Notes: generated from the letters alone by a model not told the origin. A stretch of DNA of 64,000 nt from Phycisphaerales bacterium UBA3190 (GCA_002364005.1 DEXG01000034.1:14484-78483); one strand, 5' to 3'. Positions 18,087-27,426 are shown, counted from the stretch's first letter. Made by a program: numbers and translations.

Positions 18087-20294
18087 ATGAAGCGGCGCAG
18101 GAGGCGCCAAGTCTTGGCTGATCAACTCGCCAACCCGAGTACGCTCCCCGCGTGGATGCTCCGTCTCGTCGAGCTGCGCGCGTTCATCGTGCCCGTGGGC
18201 TTCGTCATGCTGCTGGGTGTCCTGCTGGTCCCGCTGCCCCCGGCAATCCTCGATATCCTGATCTCGGTCAATATCTCGCTGGCGATCATCGTCCTGCTCA
18301 CGACGCTCTATATGAAGCGCCCGCTGGAGTTCAGCGTGTTCCCCTCGTTGCTGCTAGCGACGACGCTGCTGCGACTGGTGCTCAACATCGCCTCCACACG
18401 CCTCATCCTCACCGCTGATGCGTCGAGCCCGGAAGCCGCGATCGGTGTCGCCGGCAAGGTCATCAGCGCCTTCGGCAGCTTCGTCGCGGGCGATTCGCTC
18501 TTCGTTGGCGTGATCCTGTTCTCGATCCTGATGATCGTGCAGTTCATGGTCATCACCAAGGGCGCTGGGCGAATCGCCGAGGTCGCCGCACGCTTCACCC
18601 TCGACGCGATGCCCGGCAAGCAGATGGCCATCGACGCCGAGCTGGCCAACGGGATGATCACCGAGGAACAGGCACGCGACCGGCGAGAAGAGATCGGGCG
18701 CGAGGCCGACTTCTACGGGGCCATGGACGGTGCGTCCAAGTTCGTCAAGGGCGACGCGATCGCGGGCATCATCATTACCGTGGTCAATATCCTGGGTGGC
18801 TTCGCGGTCGGGACCATCGACCGCGGCTGGCCCGCCGGTCAGACTGCAGAAGTGTTCACCCGCCTGACAATCGGTGACGGGCTGACCTCGCAGGTCCCCA
18901 GCTTCGTCATCTCCATGGCCGCCGCGCTCATCGTGACACGCTCGGGTGATAAGAACAACCTGGGCAGCGAGCTGACGGCCCAGCTGACGGCCCAACCGAT
19001 CGGGCTGATGATCACCGCCTGCTTCCTGTGTGCCCTGGCGTTCACCCCATTGCCGACCGTGCCGCTCATGGCGACCGGTTTCGGGCTGGGCATCATCTCG
19101 TACACCATGATGCGGACCGCGCGGGGCAAGGAGAAGCAAGCACTGGATGCCGAGCATGAGCTGGTTCAGCCGGGTGCGCCTGAACCACCACCGATCGAGG
19201 ACCTGCTCAAGGTTGATGTGCTCGAGCTTGAAGTGGGCTACGGGCTGGTGCCGCTGATCGACACGAGCCAGGGCGGTGACCTGCTCGATCGCATCAGTGC
19301 CGTGCGTCGCCAGTTGGCCGTCGAGCTTGGGCTTGTGATGCCCCCGGTGCGCATCCGCGACAACATGCAGCTGGCTCCCGGCGAGTACCGCGTGAAGATC
19401 CGCGGCAATGTCGTGGCCAGTGGGGGTGTCGAGCCGGGCAAGCTGCTGGCGATGGACTCGGGCCTTGTCAATGAAAAGATCGATGGCATACCGACCAAGG
19501 AACCCGCGTTCGGGCTCGACGCGATGTGGATCGACCCGCAGCAACGCCAGCGTGCAGAGACACTCAACTACACGGTGGTCGATCCCACCAGCGTGCTGGC
19601 CACGCACATCACAGAGATCGTCAAGTCCTACGCCGACGAACTGCTCACCCGCGAGGAAGTGAACAACCTGCTCGAGGGGCTCAAAGAGAAAGCGGGCAAG
19701 CTTGTGGAGGAGACGGTCCCCGCGGTCATCAAAACGGGCGAGTTGCAGAAGATCATGCAGTCGCTGCTGCGTGAGCGGGTGCCGATCCGGGATATGGAAT
19801 GCGTGCTGGAAACACTCGCTGACTGGGGGACGAAGACCAAGGACCTGGATGTGCTCGTCGAGTATGTCCGCAATGGGCTGCGTCGCACCATCTGTGCTCA
19901 GTACGCGTCCCCCGATGACGAGGGCAACTTGCGTTTGCTCTGCGTGACGCTCGATCCGAACCTGGAAGACCAGATCAATGCCTACATCGATCGAAACGCC
20001 CAGGGAACCACGATGAACATGCCCGCCCGGGTTGCCCGGGAGATCGCGGGCAAAGTGAGCGATGGATTGGGGCAGGTGACGATGCACGGCGGTCTCCCAG
20101 TGGTGATCGCCTCGCCGCAGGTTCGCAGCGCCGTCTGGCAGATCATCGAGCCGCATGTTCCTGCTGTAGCAGTACTTGGGTACAACGAGATTGTGCCGGG
20201 CATCGATGTCCAGTCGCTGGCGTTGATCGAGCCGATCGGTCAGGAACAGCCGCAGGGGGCCCGCCAGCAGCCCATGAACGCGGCGGCATCGTAG
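18087..20294 (+). CDS. flhA: Flagellar export gate protein FlhA
   Basis: This 735-residue protein has a hydrophobic N-terminal half (eight predicted helices) with the FHIPEP-region motif TTLLRLVLNIASTRLIL and the loop KQMAIDAELANGMITEEQA. A cytoplasmic C-terminal half forms the ring that docks export chaperones (HITEIVKSYADELLTREEV). FlhA couples proton flow to export. A TTG codon directly precedes the ATG at 18087; the ATG is preferred. The very basic N-terminus (MKRRRRRQ) is positive-inside. Confidence 0.97.
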   Translation: MKRRRRRQVLADQLANPSTLPAWMLRLVELRAFIVPVGFVMLLGVLLVPLPPAILDILISVNISLAIIVLLTTLYMKRPLEFSVFPSLLLATTLLRLVLNIASTRLILTADASSPEAAIGVAGKVISAFGSFVAGDSLFVGVILFSILMIVQFMVITKGAGRIAEVAARFTLDAMPGKQMAIDAELANGMITEEQARDRREEIGREADFYGAMDGASKFVKGDAIAGIIITVVNILGGFAVGTIDRGWPAGQTAEVFTRLTIGDGLTSQVPSFVISMAAALIVTRSGDKNNLGSELTAQLTAQPIGLMITACFLCALAFTPLPTVPLMATGFGLGIISYTMMRTARGKEKQALDAEHELVQPGAPEPPPIEDLLKVDVLELEVGYGLVPLIDTSQGGDLLDRISAVRRQLAVELGLVMPPVRIRDNMQLAPGEYRVKIRGNVVASGGVEPGKLLAMDSGLVNEKIDGIPTKEPAFGLDAMWIDPQQRQRAETLNYTVVDPTSVLATHITEIVKSYADELLTREEVNNLLEGLKEKAGKLVEETVPAVIKTGELQKIMQSLLRERVPIRDMECVLETLADWGTKTKDLDVLVEYVRNGLRRTICAQYASPDDEGNLRLLCVTLDPNLEDQINAYIDRNAQGTTMNMPARVAREIAGKVSDGLGQVTMHGGLPVVIASPQVRSAVWQIIEPHVPAVAVLGYNEIVPGIDVQSLALIEPIGQEQPQGARQQPMNAAAS

Positions 20295-20443
20295 CACGAC
20301 ATCTTCGTGCATGAGTTGTGTACAACCCAACCCGTGGTGGTGTTCTTCCCTCAGGGCGGATACAGTGATTCCTGAAATCGGTGACCACAGCGGGCGATCT
20401 GTCCGTCTGGGGTGTTTGCTCCACCTTCTCGCCAGGACGGCTC

Positions 20444-22042
20444 ATGAAACTCAAGACTTACACTGCTGACACCATGGCCCAAGCGCTCGCGCAGGTCAGG
20501 AAAGAGCTCGGCAAAGACGCGATGATCCTTCACACCCGAAGCTACCGAGTTGGGTCTTGGTTTGGGCTGGGCGGCAAGAACATGGTGGAGATCACCGCTT
20601 CTTCGCCCACGCCGAGCACGAAAAAGCCATCCCCACGCCCGCAGCCGCGGGTCGAGATGCCGCGCAGGCCCACGGCACCGGTCGAACGCCAGGAGCGTCA
20701 GCCGGAGATCGTGGTGCAACGGGGGCGCACCCTGACGCGGCAGCGTCTGGCACACAGCGCGATTGAGGCCAAGCCCCTCGTCGCTGCTGTTGAGAATGAA
20801 CGCACGCGTTTGGGCGAGACCAACGGAACCGAGGGACGCGACGCGCTGTTCGGTGATGTGCCACAAAGCCCGCAGCCGCCCAAGCGTGAGCTGCCGCGTA
20901 TGGATCAGCAGGAGCTGCGGATCACGCCAGAACGCCCGCGCATGAATGAACCCACGCAAACGCCGACCACGCGCGAGCCGGTGGGGCCTCCCGCAGCCAA
21001 AGCCACACCGGAACCTGCGCCAGCACCTGCACCAGCACCGGCCTCTGCGTCCGATCAGGCGAGCAGCCAAGAGAACGCACAACTGCGTGCCCAGCTCGAG
21101 TCCATGCAGAAGATGATGGGGCAGGTGCTCGAGTCGACACGCAAGACCGCGGTCGCATTCGGCAGCGGCAGCAACGAGGCCTCGCTCCCCAACGGTGAGA
21201 TGCCCGCGCCGCTCTTCGCCCTCTACCGCCAGATGCTCGATAACGATGTGCCCGTGGAACTCTGCGATGGACTCGTCGGCACCGTTCGCGATCGGCTGGA
21301 TCGCGTCGAGCTGCGCGACCCCATCGTTGTTCGACAGGCATTGCTGCGTGAGATCGAGGGAACGATCCGAACCCGCAGCGAATCGCTGCTGAACATCGAC
21401 CACCGAACCCTGACCGACCGACCACGCGTGATCGCCCTCATCGGGCCGACCGGCGTTGGAAAAACCACCACGGTGGCCAAGCTGGCGGCGACCTACAAGC
21501 TGCGTCATCAGAAGAAGGTGGGGCTGATCACCTCCGATACCTACCGGATCGCAGCCGTCGAGCAGCTCAAGACCTACGCGGGGATCATCGGTCTGCCGCT
21601 CAAGGTGGCCAACAGCCCGCAGGAGATGAGCCAGGCGATCGAATCGCTGCAGAACTGCGATATCATCGTGGTCGACACCGCCGGGCGTTCGCAGAATGAT
21701 CGCCAGCGGCTGGCAGAACTGGCAGAGTTTTCAGCGGCCGCCAAGCCCGATGAGACGCATCTCGTGCTCTCAACAACGGTTGGGGACAATGTGTTGCGAA
21801 AGACTGCCGAGCGATTCAGGGCTTTGGGCCCCGACAGGTGTATCCTTACCAAGCTTGATGAGGCGGTAACCACCGGCCCGATCGCTGGTTTGTGCGACCG
21901 CATCGGTCTCCCCTTGAGCTTCGTGACCGTGGGACAGGAGGTCCCCGATGATATTGAGCCCGCCCGTGCCGACCGATTGGCGCGATGCGTGCTCGACGGC
22001 CCGGATGCTTTGCTTCGTAGAGAGGACGAGGAGAACGGATGA
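20444..22042 (+). CDS. flhF: Flagellar biosynthesis GTPase FlhF
   Basis: Starting at ATG 20444 the product begins MKLKTYTADTMAQALAQV, the typical FlhF B-domain start. The 532 residues include a long Pro/Ala/Glu-rich linker (about 60-220), an N domain, and an SRP-type G domain with GPTGVGKTT at residues 334-342, SDTYRIAAVEQLKTYA, VDTAGRS and TKLDEA. FlhF places the new flagellum, usually at a pole. It is translationally coupled by ATGA to flhG, its regulator, so polar placement of few flagella is likely. Confidence 0.95.
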   Translation: MKLKTYTADTMAQALAQVRKELGKDAMILHTRSYRVGSWFGLGGKNMVEITASSPTPSTKKPSPRPQPRVEMPRRPTAPVERQERQPEIVVQRGRTLTRQRLAHSAIEAKPLVAAVENERTRLGETNGTEGRDALFGDVPQSPQPPKRELPRMDQQELRITPERPRMNEPTQTPTTREPVGPPAAKATPEPAPAPAPAPASASDQASSQENAQLRAQLESMQKMMGQVLESTRKTAVAFGSGSNEASLPNGEMPAPLFALYRQMLDNDVPVELCDGLVGTVRDRLDRVELRDPIVVRQALLREIEGTIRTRSESLLNIDHRTLTDRPRVIALIGPTGVGKTTTVAKLAATYKLRHQKKVGLITSDTYRIAAVEQLKTYAGIIGLPLKVANSPQEMSQAIESLQNCDIIVVDTAGRSQNDRQRLAELAEFSAAAKPDETHLVLSTTVGDNVLRKTAERFRALGPDRCILTKLDEAVTTGPIAGLCDRIGLPLSFVTVGQEVPDDIEPARADRLARCVLDGPDALLRREDEENG

Positions 22043-23025
22043 GCCAGGTTGTATCGGCACAGAACTCCAATAACACGCCACAGCCAGCAGGTTCAGGCGG
22101 CGATGACCAGGCCACGCGTTTGCGTGAACTTGTCAACTCGCTCGAACAGTCTGGGCCCACCCCTGAGATCGATCCCAACGATCGGCGGTTCACCCCGCCC
22201 GTGCGCAGGATCCCGATCGTTGCCATCGCTTCGGGGAAGGGTGGCGTGGGGAAAACCACGACCTCGGTGAATCTGTCGATCGCTCTGGCCAAACACAACC
22301 GACGCGCCGTGCTGCTTGATGCAGACCTTGGGCTCGCCAATGCCGATGTGCTCTGCGGGCTGATGCCCAAAGCCCGGCTCGAGTCTGCGGTGAGCGATGG
22401 CGAGGGATTCTCGCTGGAAGACCTGGCGATCGACGCACCCGGCGGCTTCAGACTCATCCCCGGCTCGGTGGGGATCGGGCGAGTCGGCGAGCTTGACGAC
22501 GCGGAGCGCCGCGTGCTGCTGAGCCGGCTCAACGACCTGCACGAGATGAACGATGTGATCATGATCGACACCAGCGCCGGGCTGGGCCCGAGCGTGACGG
22601 CGTTCATCGACGCGGCCGACGCGTGCCTGATCGTGGTCACCCCCGAGCCCACCAGCATCGCTGACGCGTACGCATTGATCAAAGTGCTCGTGACGCAGCA
22701 GCAGGAGCAGGAGGGCAACGCCCGTATCCCGACCCTGGCCCTGATCGTCAACCAGGCGGTCAACGAGAAGGAAGCCAACGCGGTGCACACCCGCATCTCG
22801 GGTGTCTGCGATCGCTTCCTGGGATACTCGCTGCCGATGATCGGCTACATCCGCAAGGACAAGAAGGTCGTCAAGGCGATCAAGGCCCGCTCGCCCTACA
22901 TGATCGAGTCGCCCAAGTGCAACGCCTCGCGTGATATGGCAGAGCTGGCGGCCTCGATGATCGACTGGCTGAACATCGAGGGGCGTGCGAGCGCTTCACC
23001 CCGAAGGCGGCTCTTTGGACGCTGA
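22039..23025 (+). CDS. flhG: Flagellum number regulator FlhG (FleN/MinD-like ATPase)
   Basis: This 328-residue P-loop ATPase has the deviant Walker A motif ASGKGGVGKTT at residues 64-74, then LLDADLGLANADVL and VIMIDTSAGLG. It matches FlhG/FleN/YlxH, which activates FlhF GTPase and limits flagellum number. A disordered N-terminal ~55 residues may hold the FlhF-activating segment. It follows flhF with a four-base overlap. Confidence 0.93.
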   Translation: MSQVVSAQNSNNTPQPAGSGGDDQATRLRELVNSLEQSGPTPEIDPNDRRFTPPVRRIPIVAIASGKGGVGKTTTSVNLSIALAKHNRRAVLLDADLGLANADVLCGLMPKARLESAVSDGEGFSLEDLAIDAPGGFRLIPGSVGIGRVGELDDAERRVLLSRLNDLHEMNDVIMIDTSAGLGPSVTAFIDAADACLIVVTPEPTSIADAYALIKVLVTQQQEQEGNARIPTLALIVNQAVNEKEANAVHTRISGVCDRFLGYSLPMIGYIRKDKKVVKAIKARSPYMIESPKCNASRDMAELAASMIDWLNIEGRASASPRRRLFGR

Positions 23026-23164
23026 ACCAGCGGTTCATCCACATCTCATCCCGATCTGATTCAGGACTCGTGTCCTTGGCGCGCCGATTGCGTGTCATGG
23101 AGGGTGGTGTTTGGCGCACGATCTGCGCTCAGACGCATGAGTTCGTTTCGGTGCAGGTTCGATC

Positions 23165-23557
23165 ATGCCGATGGAGATGGCGATGGCCAAGTCGTATCAA
23201 GACATCAAGATCGCCGACGAACAGAGTCTGACCAACCCGCAGGAGTACCTCGCCGACATCCCCGCGCGCCTGGTTTCGGGTGTTCTGGGGCTGATGGGCT
23301 TTGTGACCGCGTGCGTTGTGGGCCTGCTGGCGGGGAATCCCGGGGTTGTGGTGTTGTCGCGGGCCTTGCTGGCGATGCTGATCTGCGTCTTTGTTGGGCG
23401 CTTGTTGGGCATCATCGGTGAAATGTGCGTTCGGGAGTATGTCGAACGATACAAGTCAGAGCGTCCACGCCCGAACAAGCCGCAGCAACTCGTTGACCTT
23501 GATCGAGCGAATCACGAACATCAAGAAGTCGTCGATCGCTTTAAAAAAGCAGCATAA
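23165..23557 (+). CDS. Unknown two-helix membrane protein between flhG and fliA
   Basis: The 130-residue product is not one I recognise. It has a soluble N-terminus (YQDIKIADEQSLTNPQEYLA), two adjacent membrane helices (LVSGVLGLMGFVTACVVGLL and VVVLSRALLAMLICVFVGRL), and a charged cytoplasmic tail (YVERYKSERPRPNKPQQL). Four in-frame ATGs at 23165, 23171, 23177 and 23183 are possible starts. A GGAG at 23172-23177 favours one of the later ones. It lies 139 bases after flhG and about 200 before fliA on the same strand. A flagellar accessory role is suggested only by position. Confidence 0.7.
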   Translation: MPMEMAMAKSYQDIKIADEQSLTNPQEYLADIPARLVSGVLGLMGFVTACVVGLLAGNPGVVVLSRALLAMLICVFVGRLLGIIGEMCVREYVERYKSERPRPNKPQQLVDLDRANHEHQEVVDRFKKAA

Positions 23558-23764
23558 AAAGAAAGCGTTCGCTACCACCAGCCCGCTCGGGATTCGATAT
23601 ACTCATGCCGGATTGGGCAAGGATCGCCCGCATCGACAATCTGGAGCGTCCCGGCAAGATGCATTGTGATATCGGACGGCAAATGATCGCCACCGAATGA
23701 ACGCCGGGATACACCGTTGAGCAGGATTCACTGCTCAACGCGTCAAGGGTCAAGGAGCCGACCG

Positions 23765-24616
23765 ATGACAGCACTGAGGTCAAAGTTCTCATCGCGCCAC
23801 AGCGCACAGCATGCGACTTCCAGCAATCTCCCGACTCGTTTCGACGATATGGAGATGGTCGACATCTGGATGCTGTACCAGTCAGAATCAACAGAAGAGC
23901 TGCGGAACTTCCTGATTGAGAAGTTCCTGCACCTTGTGCGATACAACGCCGAGCGTATCTACCAGCGCCTGCCCGACGAGGTGGACCTGGAAGACCTGAT
24001 GTCCGCCGGGCTCTTCGGGCTCATGGACGCGATCGACGCGTACGACCTGGATCGTGGCGTGAAGTTCGAGACCTACTGCGCACCGCGTATCCGTGGTGCG
24101 ATTCTCGACGAGCTGCGATCCATGGACTGGGTTCCCCGTCTGGTTCGTCACCGCACTTCCAAGGTCGAAGCCGCCAAGCAGCAGATCCAGATGGAACTCG
24201 GACGCAAGGCCACCGACAAGGAGGTCGCGCAGCGCCTCGAGATCGACAAGAACGAGTTCATCAAGTACAAGCGTGACTCGTCGGCCGTGGCGGTCACGAG
24301 TATCACCCGCAAGTGCTACCAGTCCGAGGGCTCCCGCGAGCTGCGTGAGATCGATGTCATCAAGGACGAGGCCCAGGACAGCCCGGTCAAGCTCATTCAG
24401 CGTCAGGACCTCAAGGAGCTGATGACCAAGGGACTCACCCGAGCCGAGCGACTGATCATCGTGCTCTACTACTACGAGGGCATGACGATGAAGGAGATCG
24501 GCACCACGCTGGATCTTTCAGAATCACGCGTCTCGCAGATGCACTCCTCGATCCTCGCCCGCCTCAAGGCCCAGATGCAGCACCGCATGCGTGAGCTTGA
24601 GCCCATGAAGGGCTGA
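23765..24616 (+). CDS. fliA: Flagellar RNA polymerase sigma factor (FliA/WhiG family)
   Basis: Start ATG 23765 has AAGGAG at 23752-23757; an upstream TTG at 23717 would add unrelated residues. The 283-residue sigma-28 family protein shows region 2 (DLEDLMSAGLFGLMDAIDAY, FETYCAPRIRGAILDEL), region 3 (DKEVAQRLEIDKNEFIKY) and region 4 (GMTMKEIGTTLDLSESRVSQ). It would direct late flagellar genes such as flagellin. No anti-sigma FlgM gene lies beside it. It ends the flagellar locus and is followed by a terminator. Confidence 0.94.
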   Translation: MTALRSKFSSRHSAQHATSSNLPTRFDDMEMVDIWMLYQSESTEELRNFLIEKFLHLVRYNAERIYQRLPDEVDLEDLMSAGLFGLMDAIDAYDLDRGVKFETYCAPRIRGAILDELRSMDWVPRLVRHRTSKVEAAKQQIQMELGRKATDKEVAQRLEIDKNEFIKYKRDSSAVAVTSITRKCYQSEGSRELREIDVIKDEAQDSPVKLIQRQDLKELMTKGLTRAERLIIVLYYYEGMTMKEIGTTLDLSESRVSQMHSSILARLKAQMQHRMRELEPMKG

Positions 24617-24640
24617 GATCAAACCAGACTTCTCTCGAAG

Positions 24641-24667
24641 ACCGGCTCTGTTTGGGCCGGTTTTTTC
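24641..24667 (+). terminator. Rho-independent terminator of the flagellar locus
   Basis: ACCGGCTC (24641-24648) pairs with GGGCCGGT (24654-24661, one G-T pair) around a short T-rich loop and runs into TTTTTT. It lies 24 bases after the fliA stop and is the only strong terminator seen in the first 24.7 kb. Confidence 0.88.
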
Positions 24668-24691
24668 GTGCGCCCGCGCCAACACTTGGTT

Positions 24692-25165
24692 GTGCAGACC
24701 AAGGCCTACATCGCGATCGGTTCGAACCTCGGTGATCGAGCCCAGACCATCGAGTCGGGGATCGATTCGGTCAGGGGCATCGATCAGACCGAACTGCTCC
24801 GCGTTTCGACCATCATCGAGACCGAGCCCGTGGGGCCCGATGGGCAGGGCGCTTATCTCAATGGGGTGCTGTGCGTCCGAACGAGTCTGAGCCCACGCGC
24901 GTTGCTCCGAGCCATGCTTGAGATCGAGCGGACCCACGGCAGGGACCGTGACCGTGAGCAGCGATGGGGGGCGCGGACCCTCGATCTGGACCTGCTGGTA
25001 TTCGGTGATCAGCGCATCGATGAGCCGGGGCTCTGCGTGCCGCACCCACGCCTCCACGAGCGTTCATTCGTGCTGATCCCCCTGGCCGAGATCGCACCCG
25101 AGTTGCAGATCCCCGGGCATACAAGAACACCCCGAGCGATGCTCGGGGCGTTGGTTGACGATTGA
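24692..25165 (+). CDS. folK: 2-amino-4-hydroxy-6-hydroxymethyldihydropteridine pyrophosphokinase (HPPK)
   Basis: The product is about 157 residues and carries the HPPK signatures: YIAIGSNLGDRAQTI at the start, RDREQRWGARTLDLDLLVF for ATP and Mg binding, and PHPRLHERSFVLIPL. It transfers pyrophosphate from ATP to the pterin in folate synthesis. The start is GTG 24692 by alignment; TTG 24686 and GTG 24668 are alternatives, the last starting inside the upstream terminator. It converges with the xer gene. Confidence 0.93.
   Translation: MQTKAYIAIGSNLGDRAQTIESGIDSVRGIDQTELLRVSTIIETEPVGPDGQGAYLNGVLCVRTSLSPRALLRAMLEIERTHGRDRDREQRWGARTLDLDLLVFGDQRIDEPGLCVPHPRLHERSFVLIPLAEIAPELQIPGHTRTPRAMLGALVDD
25130..25148. 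terminator. Perfect hairpin at the folK/xer convergence
   Basis: CCCCGAGC and GCTCGGGG (8 bp) flank the loop GAT inside the last codons of folK, 40 bases from the stop of the convergent xer gene. There is no U-tract, so it may be a bidirectional pausing structure or simply coding sequence. Confidence 0.35.
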
Positions 25166-25187
25166 GATTCCGCTCCGGCGACTGGAT

Positions 25188-26213
25188 TCAGCCTGCTTCG
25201 GCACGCGGGTGCGCGTCCTTGTACGCATCCTCGACACGGGAGGTCGAGATGTGCGTGTAGACCTGGGTCGTCGAGAGCGACTGGTGGCCCAGCAGCTCCT
25301 GCACGCTGCGCAGATCGGCGCCGTTGTCCAGCAGGTGCGTTGCGAACGAGTGACGCAGGGTGTGTGGTGAGATGCTCGGGTCGAGCCCGACCGCACGCAG
25401 GTACTTGTCGAGCTTGCGACGCACGCTGCGTGAGGAGAGACGCTTGCCGTGCTTGTTGAGGAAGAGCGGGAGCGATTCCTCGCCCGCGGCACGGTTGGCC
25501 CAGATGGGGCCGAACTTGGTGTCGTTGCTCATCAGCTCGATGTACCGCCGGATCGCGCCCAGAGCGTGCGAGCCCAGGGGGACGATGCGTTCCTTGCGTC
25601 CCTTGCCTCGCACATGCATCGCTTCGTGCTCGAAGTCCAGGTCGTCGTGGTTCAGGCCCACGAGTTCCGAGACGCGGATGCCGGTCGAGTACAGGGTCTC
25701 GAGCATGGCCCGGTCACGACGCCCGAGCACATCGTGCTCGTTGGGGGCCGCGAGCAGACGCTCGATCTGTTCGATGGTGATGGCCTTGGGCAGACGCTTG
25801 GACTGGCGTGGCGTCCGGATCAGCGTCATCGGGTTGGTCTTGGTGTAGCCCAGGCGGTTACCCCACTTGTAGAACGAACGCAGGGTCGCGATTTTGCGTG
25901 CCATGGTCGCCGGTGAGTAGCTCTGCTCGCCCAGGAAGCCCAGGTACGCCCGGATCAGGTCGGCGTCGGCATCACAGATGATGTTGCTGATCGTCGGGCG
26001 GTCGATCTTGCCCGCGACATCTTCGCCGGGGTTGGTGCGTGACTTGAGCGCGTGCATCTCAGCGGTCTGATCGATGCTGATGCCCGTGTCATTGACAATG
26101 TAATCGATGAACTGGCGCAGGTCCGCGCCGTAGCACCGGGCGGTATAAGGCGAGAAATGGCGCTCGTCAGTCAGGTAGCTGGCAAACTCGTCCGTGATCG
26201 GTAGGGTGGTCAT
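25188..26213 (-). CDS. Site-specific tyrosine recombinase of the XerC/XerD family
   Basis: The 341 residues contain all catalytic residues: R180 (STGIRVSELVGL), K204 (RGKGRKERIVPLG), H284 and R287 (SPHTLRHSFATHLL), H310 (LLGHQSLSTTQ) and Y319. Xer recombinases resolve chromosome dimers at dif. The SAM-like N-terminal domain contains about 40 extra residues (roughly 45-80, rich in Asp, Thr and Pro) compared with the ~300-residue E. coli proteins. There are no phage genes nearby, so a housekeeping Xer is more likely than an integrase. Whether XerC or XerD cannot be told here. Confidence 0.88.
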   Translation of the reverse strand: MTTLPITDEFASYLTDERHFSPYTARCYGADLRQFIDYIVNDTGISIDQTAEMHALKSRTNPGEDVAGKIDRPTISNIICDADADLIRAYLGFLGEQSYSPATMARKIATLRSFYKWGNRLGYTKTNPMTLIRTPRQSKRLPKAITIEQIERLLAAPNEHDVLGRRDRAMLETLYSTGIRVSELVGLNHDDLDFEHEAMHVRGKGRKERIVPLGSHALGAIRRYIELMSNDTKFGPIWANRAAGEESLPLFLNKHGKRLSSRSVRRKLDKYLRAVGLDPSISPHTLRHSFATHLLDNGADLRSVQELLGHQSLSTTQVYTHISTSRVEDAYKDAHPRAEAG

Positions 26214-26285
26214 GTGTGTAACTCCGGGCGAACCGCGTCGGTGTGGGCGGTGATCAATACGAATGGGGCTTGTTTCTCTGCCGTG

Positions 26286-26561
26286 CTATCGGTCGTTCGT
26301 TTGGCCGGCTGAAGGATGATCGAGGTGATGATGCACAACAATTTCGGACGCGATCAGCTCCGCATCATGCCAGGTTAGCTCGATGTCAGGGTTGTCGGCG
26401 AGTTCTGCCAGTCGTTCGAGCAGATCGCCCGTGCCATCGACCGGGCACGCGAACCGCCAGAAGTGGGGCGGGCGTTGCAGCGTGACACACACCATGTCAC
26501 CCGAAGCGTGGGACCGCTCGGGAGCCGGTTCGGGGTCGGGGTTTCTCGGTTTGTGATCCAA
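26286..26561 (-). CDS. Small hypothetical protein with TTG start
   Basis: The 91-residue product is not recognised. A TTG start is supported by AAGGAG seven bases upstream on the minus strand, a strong reason to consider it real. It is rich in His, Asp and Pro with a central HFWRFACPVDGTGDLLERLA segment and a His cluster (VVHHHLDH) near the end. It sits 35 bases after the lipoprotein gene and 72 before xer, all in one direction, so it is probably in their operon. Confidence 0.6.
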   Translation of the reverse strand: MDHKPRNPDPEPAPERSHASGDMVCVTLQRPPHFWRFACPVDGTGDLLERLAELADNPDIELTWHDAELIASEIVVHHHLDHPSAGQTNDR

Positions 26562-26596
26562 TGGCGTGCTCCTTGTGAGGGAGCACGCGGCTCCGC

Positions 26597-27388
26597 TCAG
26601 TTGCCCTGCCTTCGTCTGGCGCTCTGTTCAGCGAGACGAAGCCATTCCTGATCGATCAGCCGACCGATCGTGTGATGGGCGGCAAACTGGGTGTACAGAT
26701 CCATGCTCGCCAGATAGATGCGCCACTGAAGGGCGCTGCTGCGGTCGCTTCTTCCTTGTGCGTACGAACGCACCGCGTACTGCACTTCGTGATTGCGTGC
26801 GTCGAGGTGTTCGCTGACGACCGAGACCGGTTCGCCGGCAAAGGTCAGCCCGTCGAAGGTCCCGAAGTCGCTGAACGCCATCGTGAGTGCCCGAGAATCA
26901 AGCTGGGCTTGTGAGGTCTGGGCCATCGCTCCGGGGCGGGCGTAGAGGGCCAACGCCAGCCCGAGGACCGGCGGGTCGTAGGGGTCGTAGGCGGTAATCG
27001 AACCAACCAGGACCGCGTCGCAGCCCATATATTCTGCGAGTTTGTGCGCATCGCTCGAGGACTCGATGCCGTTGAACAGCCCGAGGGTTTGCAAGGCGTC
27101 GAGACTGCGATTGATCGGCAAACAACGCACGCCGCGTACGCCCTGGGCGGCCGCGACGATCGAATCACCGATGGCGCTGGGGTCAGCGATAGAGGTCCCC
27201 GACTCGTTGAGCGGTGGGATCACCGCCCAGAGGACATCGCCCGAGCCCGTGTCGTAGGGTGACACGATGACGCCGGGTGGGGAGAGCTCGTCGCGTGATT
27301 TGGTCATCGAGCACCCGCCCATCAGTGGGGCGAGACACACGACCAGCGCGAGGGTCAGCGTGGTGAGCATGGTCTGTGCACTTGTCAT
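26597..27388 (-). CDS. Predicted lipoprotein with a CsgG/LpoB/FlgO-like domain
   Basis: The 263-residue protein begins with a lipoprotein signal ending LMGGC, Cys26 being the lipidation site. The mature part reads VLWAVIPPLNESGTSIADPS, VRCLPINRSLDALQTLGL and MGCDAVLVGSITAYDPYDPP. This matches the fold shared by CsgG, LpoB and FlgO-type lipoproteins: a strand 'AV.P..N.S', a helix, then 'l..la...gad.vl.Gsi..y'. A cell-envelope role is likely; which one is unknown. It is downstream of a TolB-like lipoprotein on the same strand. Confidence 0.72.
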   Translation of the reverse strand: MTSAQTMLTTLTLALVVCLAPLMGGCSMTKSRDELSPPGVIVSPYDTGSGDVLWAVIPPLNESGTSIADPSAIGDSIVAAAQGVRGVRCLPINRSLDALQTLGLFNGIESSSDAHKLAEYMGCDAVLVGSITAYDPYDPPVLGLALALYARPGAMAQTSQAQLDSRALTMAFSDFGTFDGLTFAGEPVSVVSEHLDARNHEVQYAVRSYAQGRSDRSSALQWRIYLASMDLYTQFAAHHTIGRLIDQEWLRLAEQSARRRQGN

Positions 27389-27407
27389 GGCGTCCTGCCA
27401 AATCTGA

Positions 27408-27426
27408 GACGGGACTCCATCCCGTC
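27408..27426. other. Perfect hairpin upstream of the CsgG/LpoB-like lipoprotein gene
   Basis: GACGGGA (27408-27414) pairs with TCCCGTC (27420-27426) around a five-base loop. It lies in the 113-base gap between two same-strand lipoprotein genes, with no T-tract. It could be a 3' end stabiliser, an attenuator or a leader structure. Confidence 0.4.

Noticed and set aside
18354..20330. A 658-codon minus-strand frame opposite flhA
   Set aside because: Composition is Arg/His/Asp-rich nonsense with no domain, and flhA is certain on the other strand.
25188..26213. Xer gene as a phage or island integrase
   Set aside because: No attachment repeats, phage genes or composition change nearby; it is flanked by core genes and looks like a housekeeping Xer.
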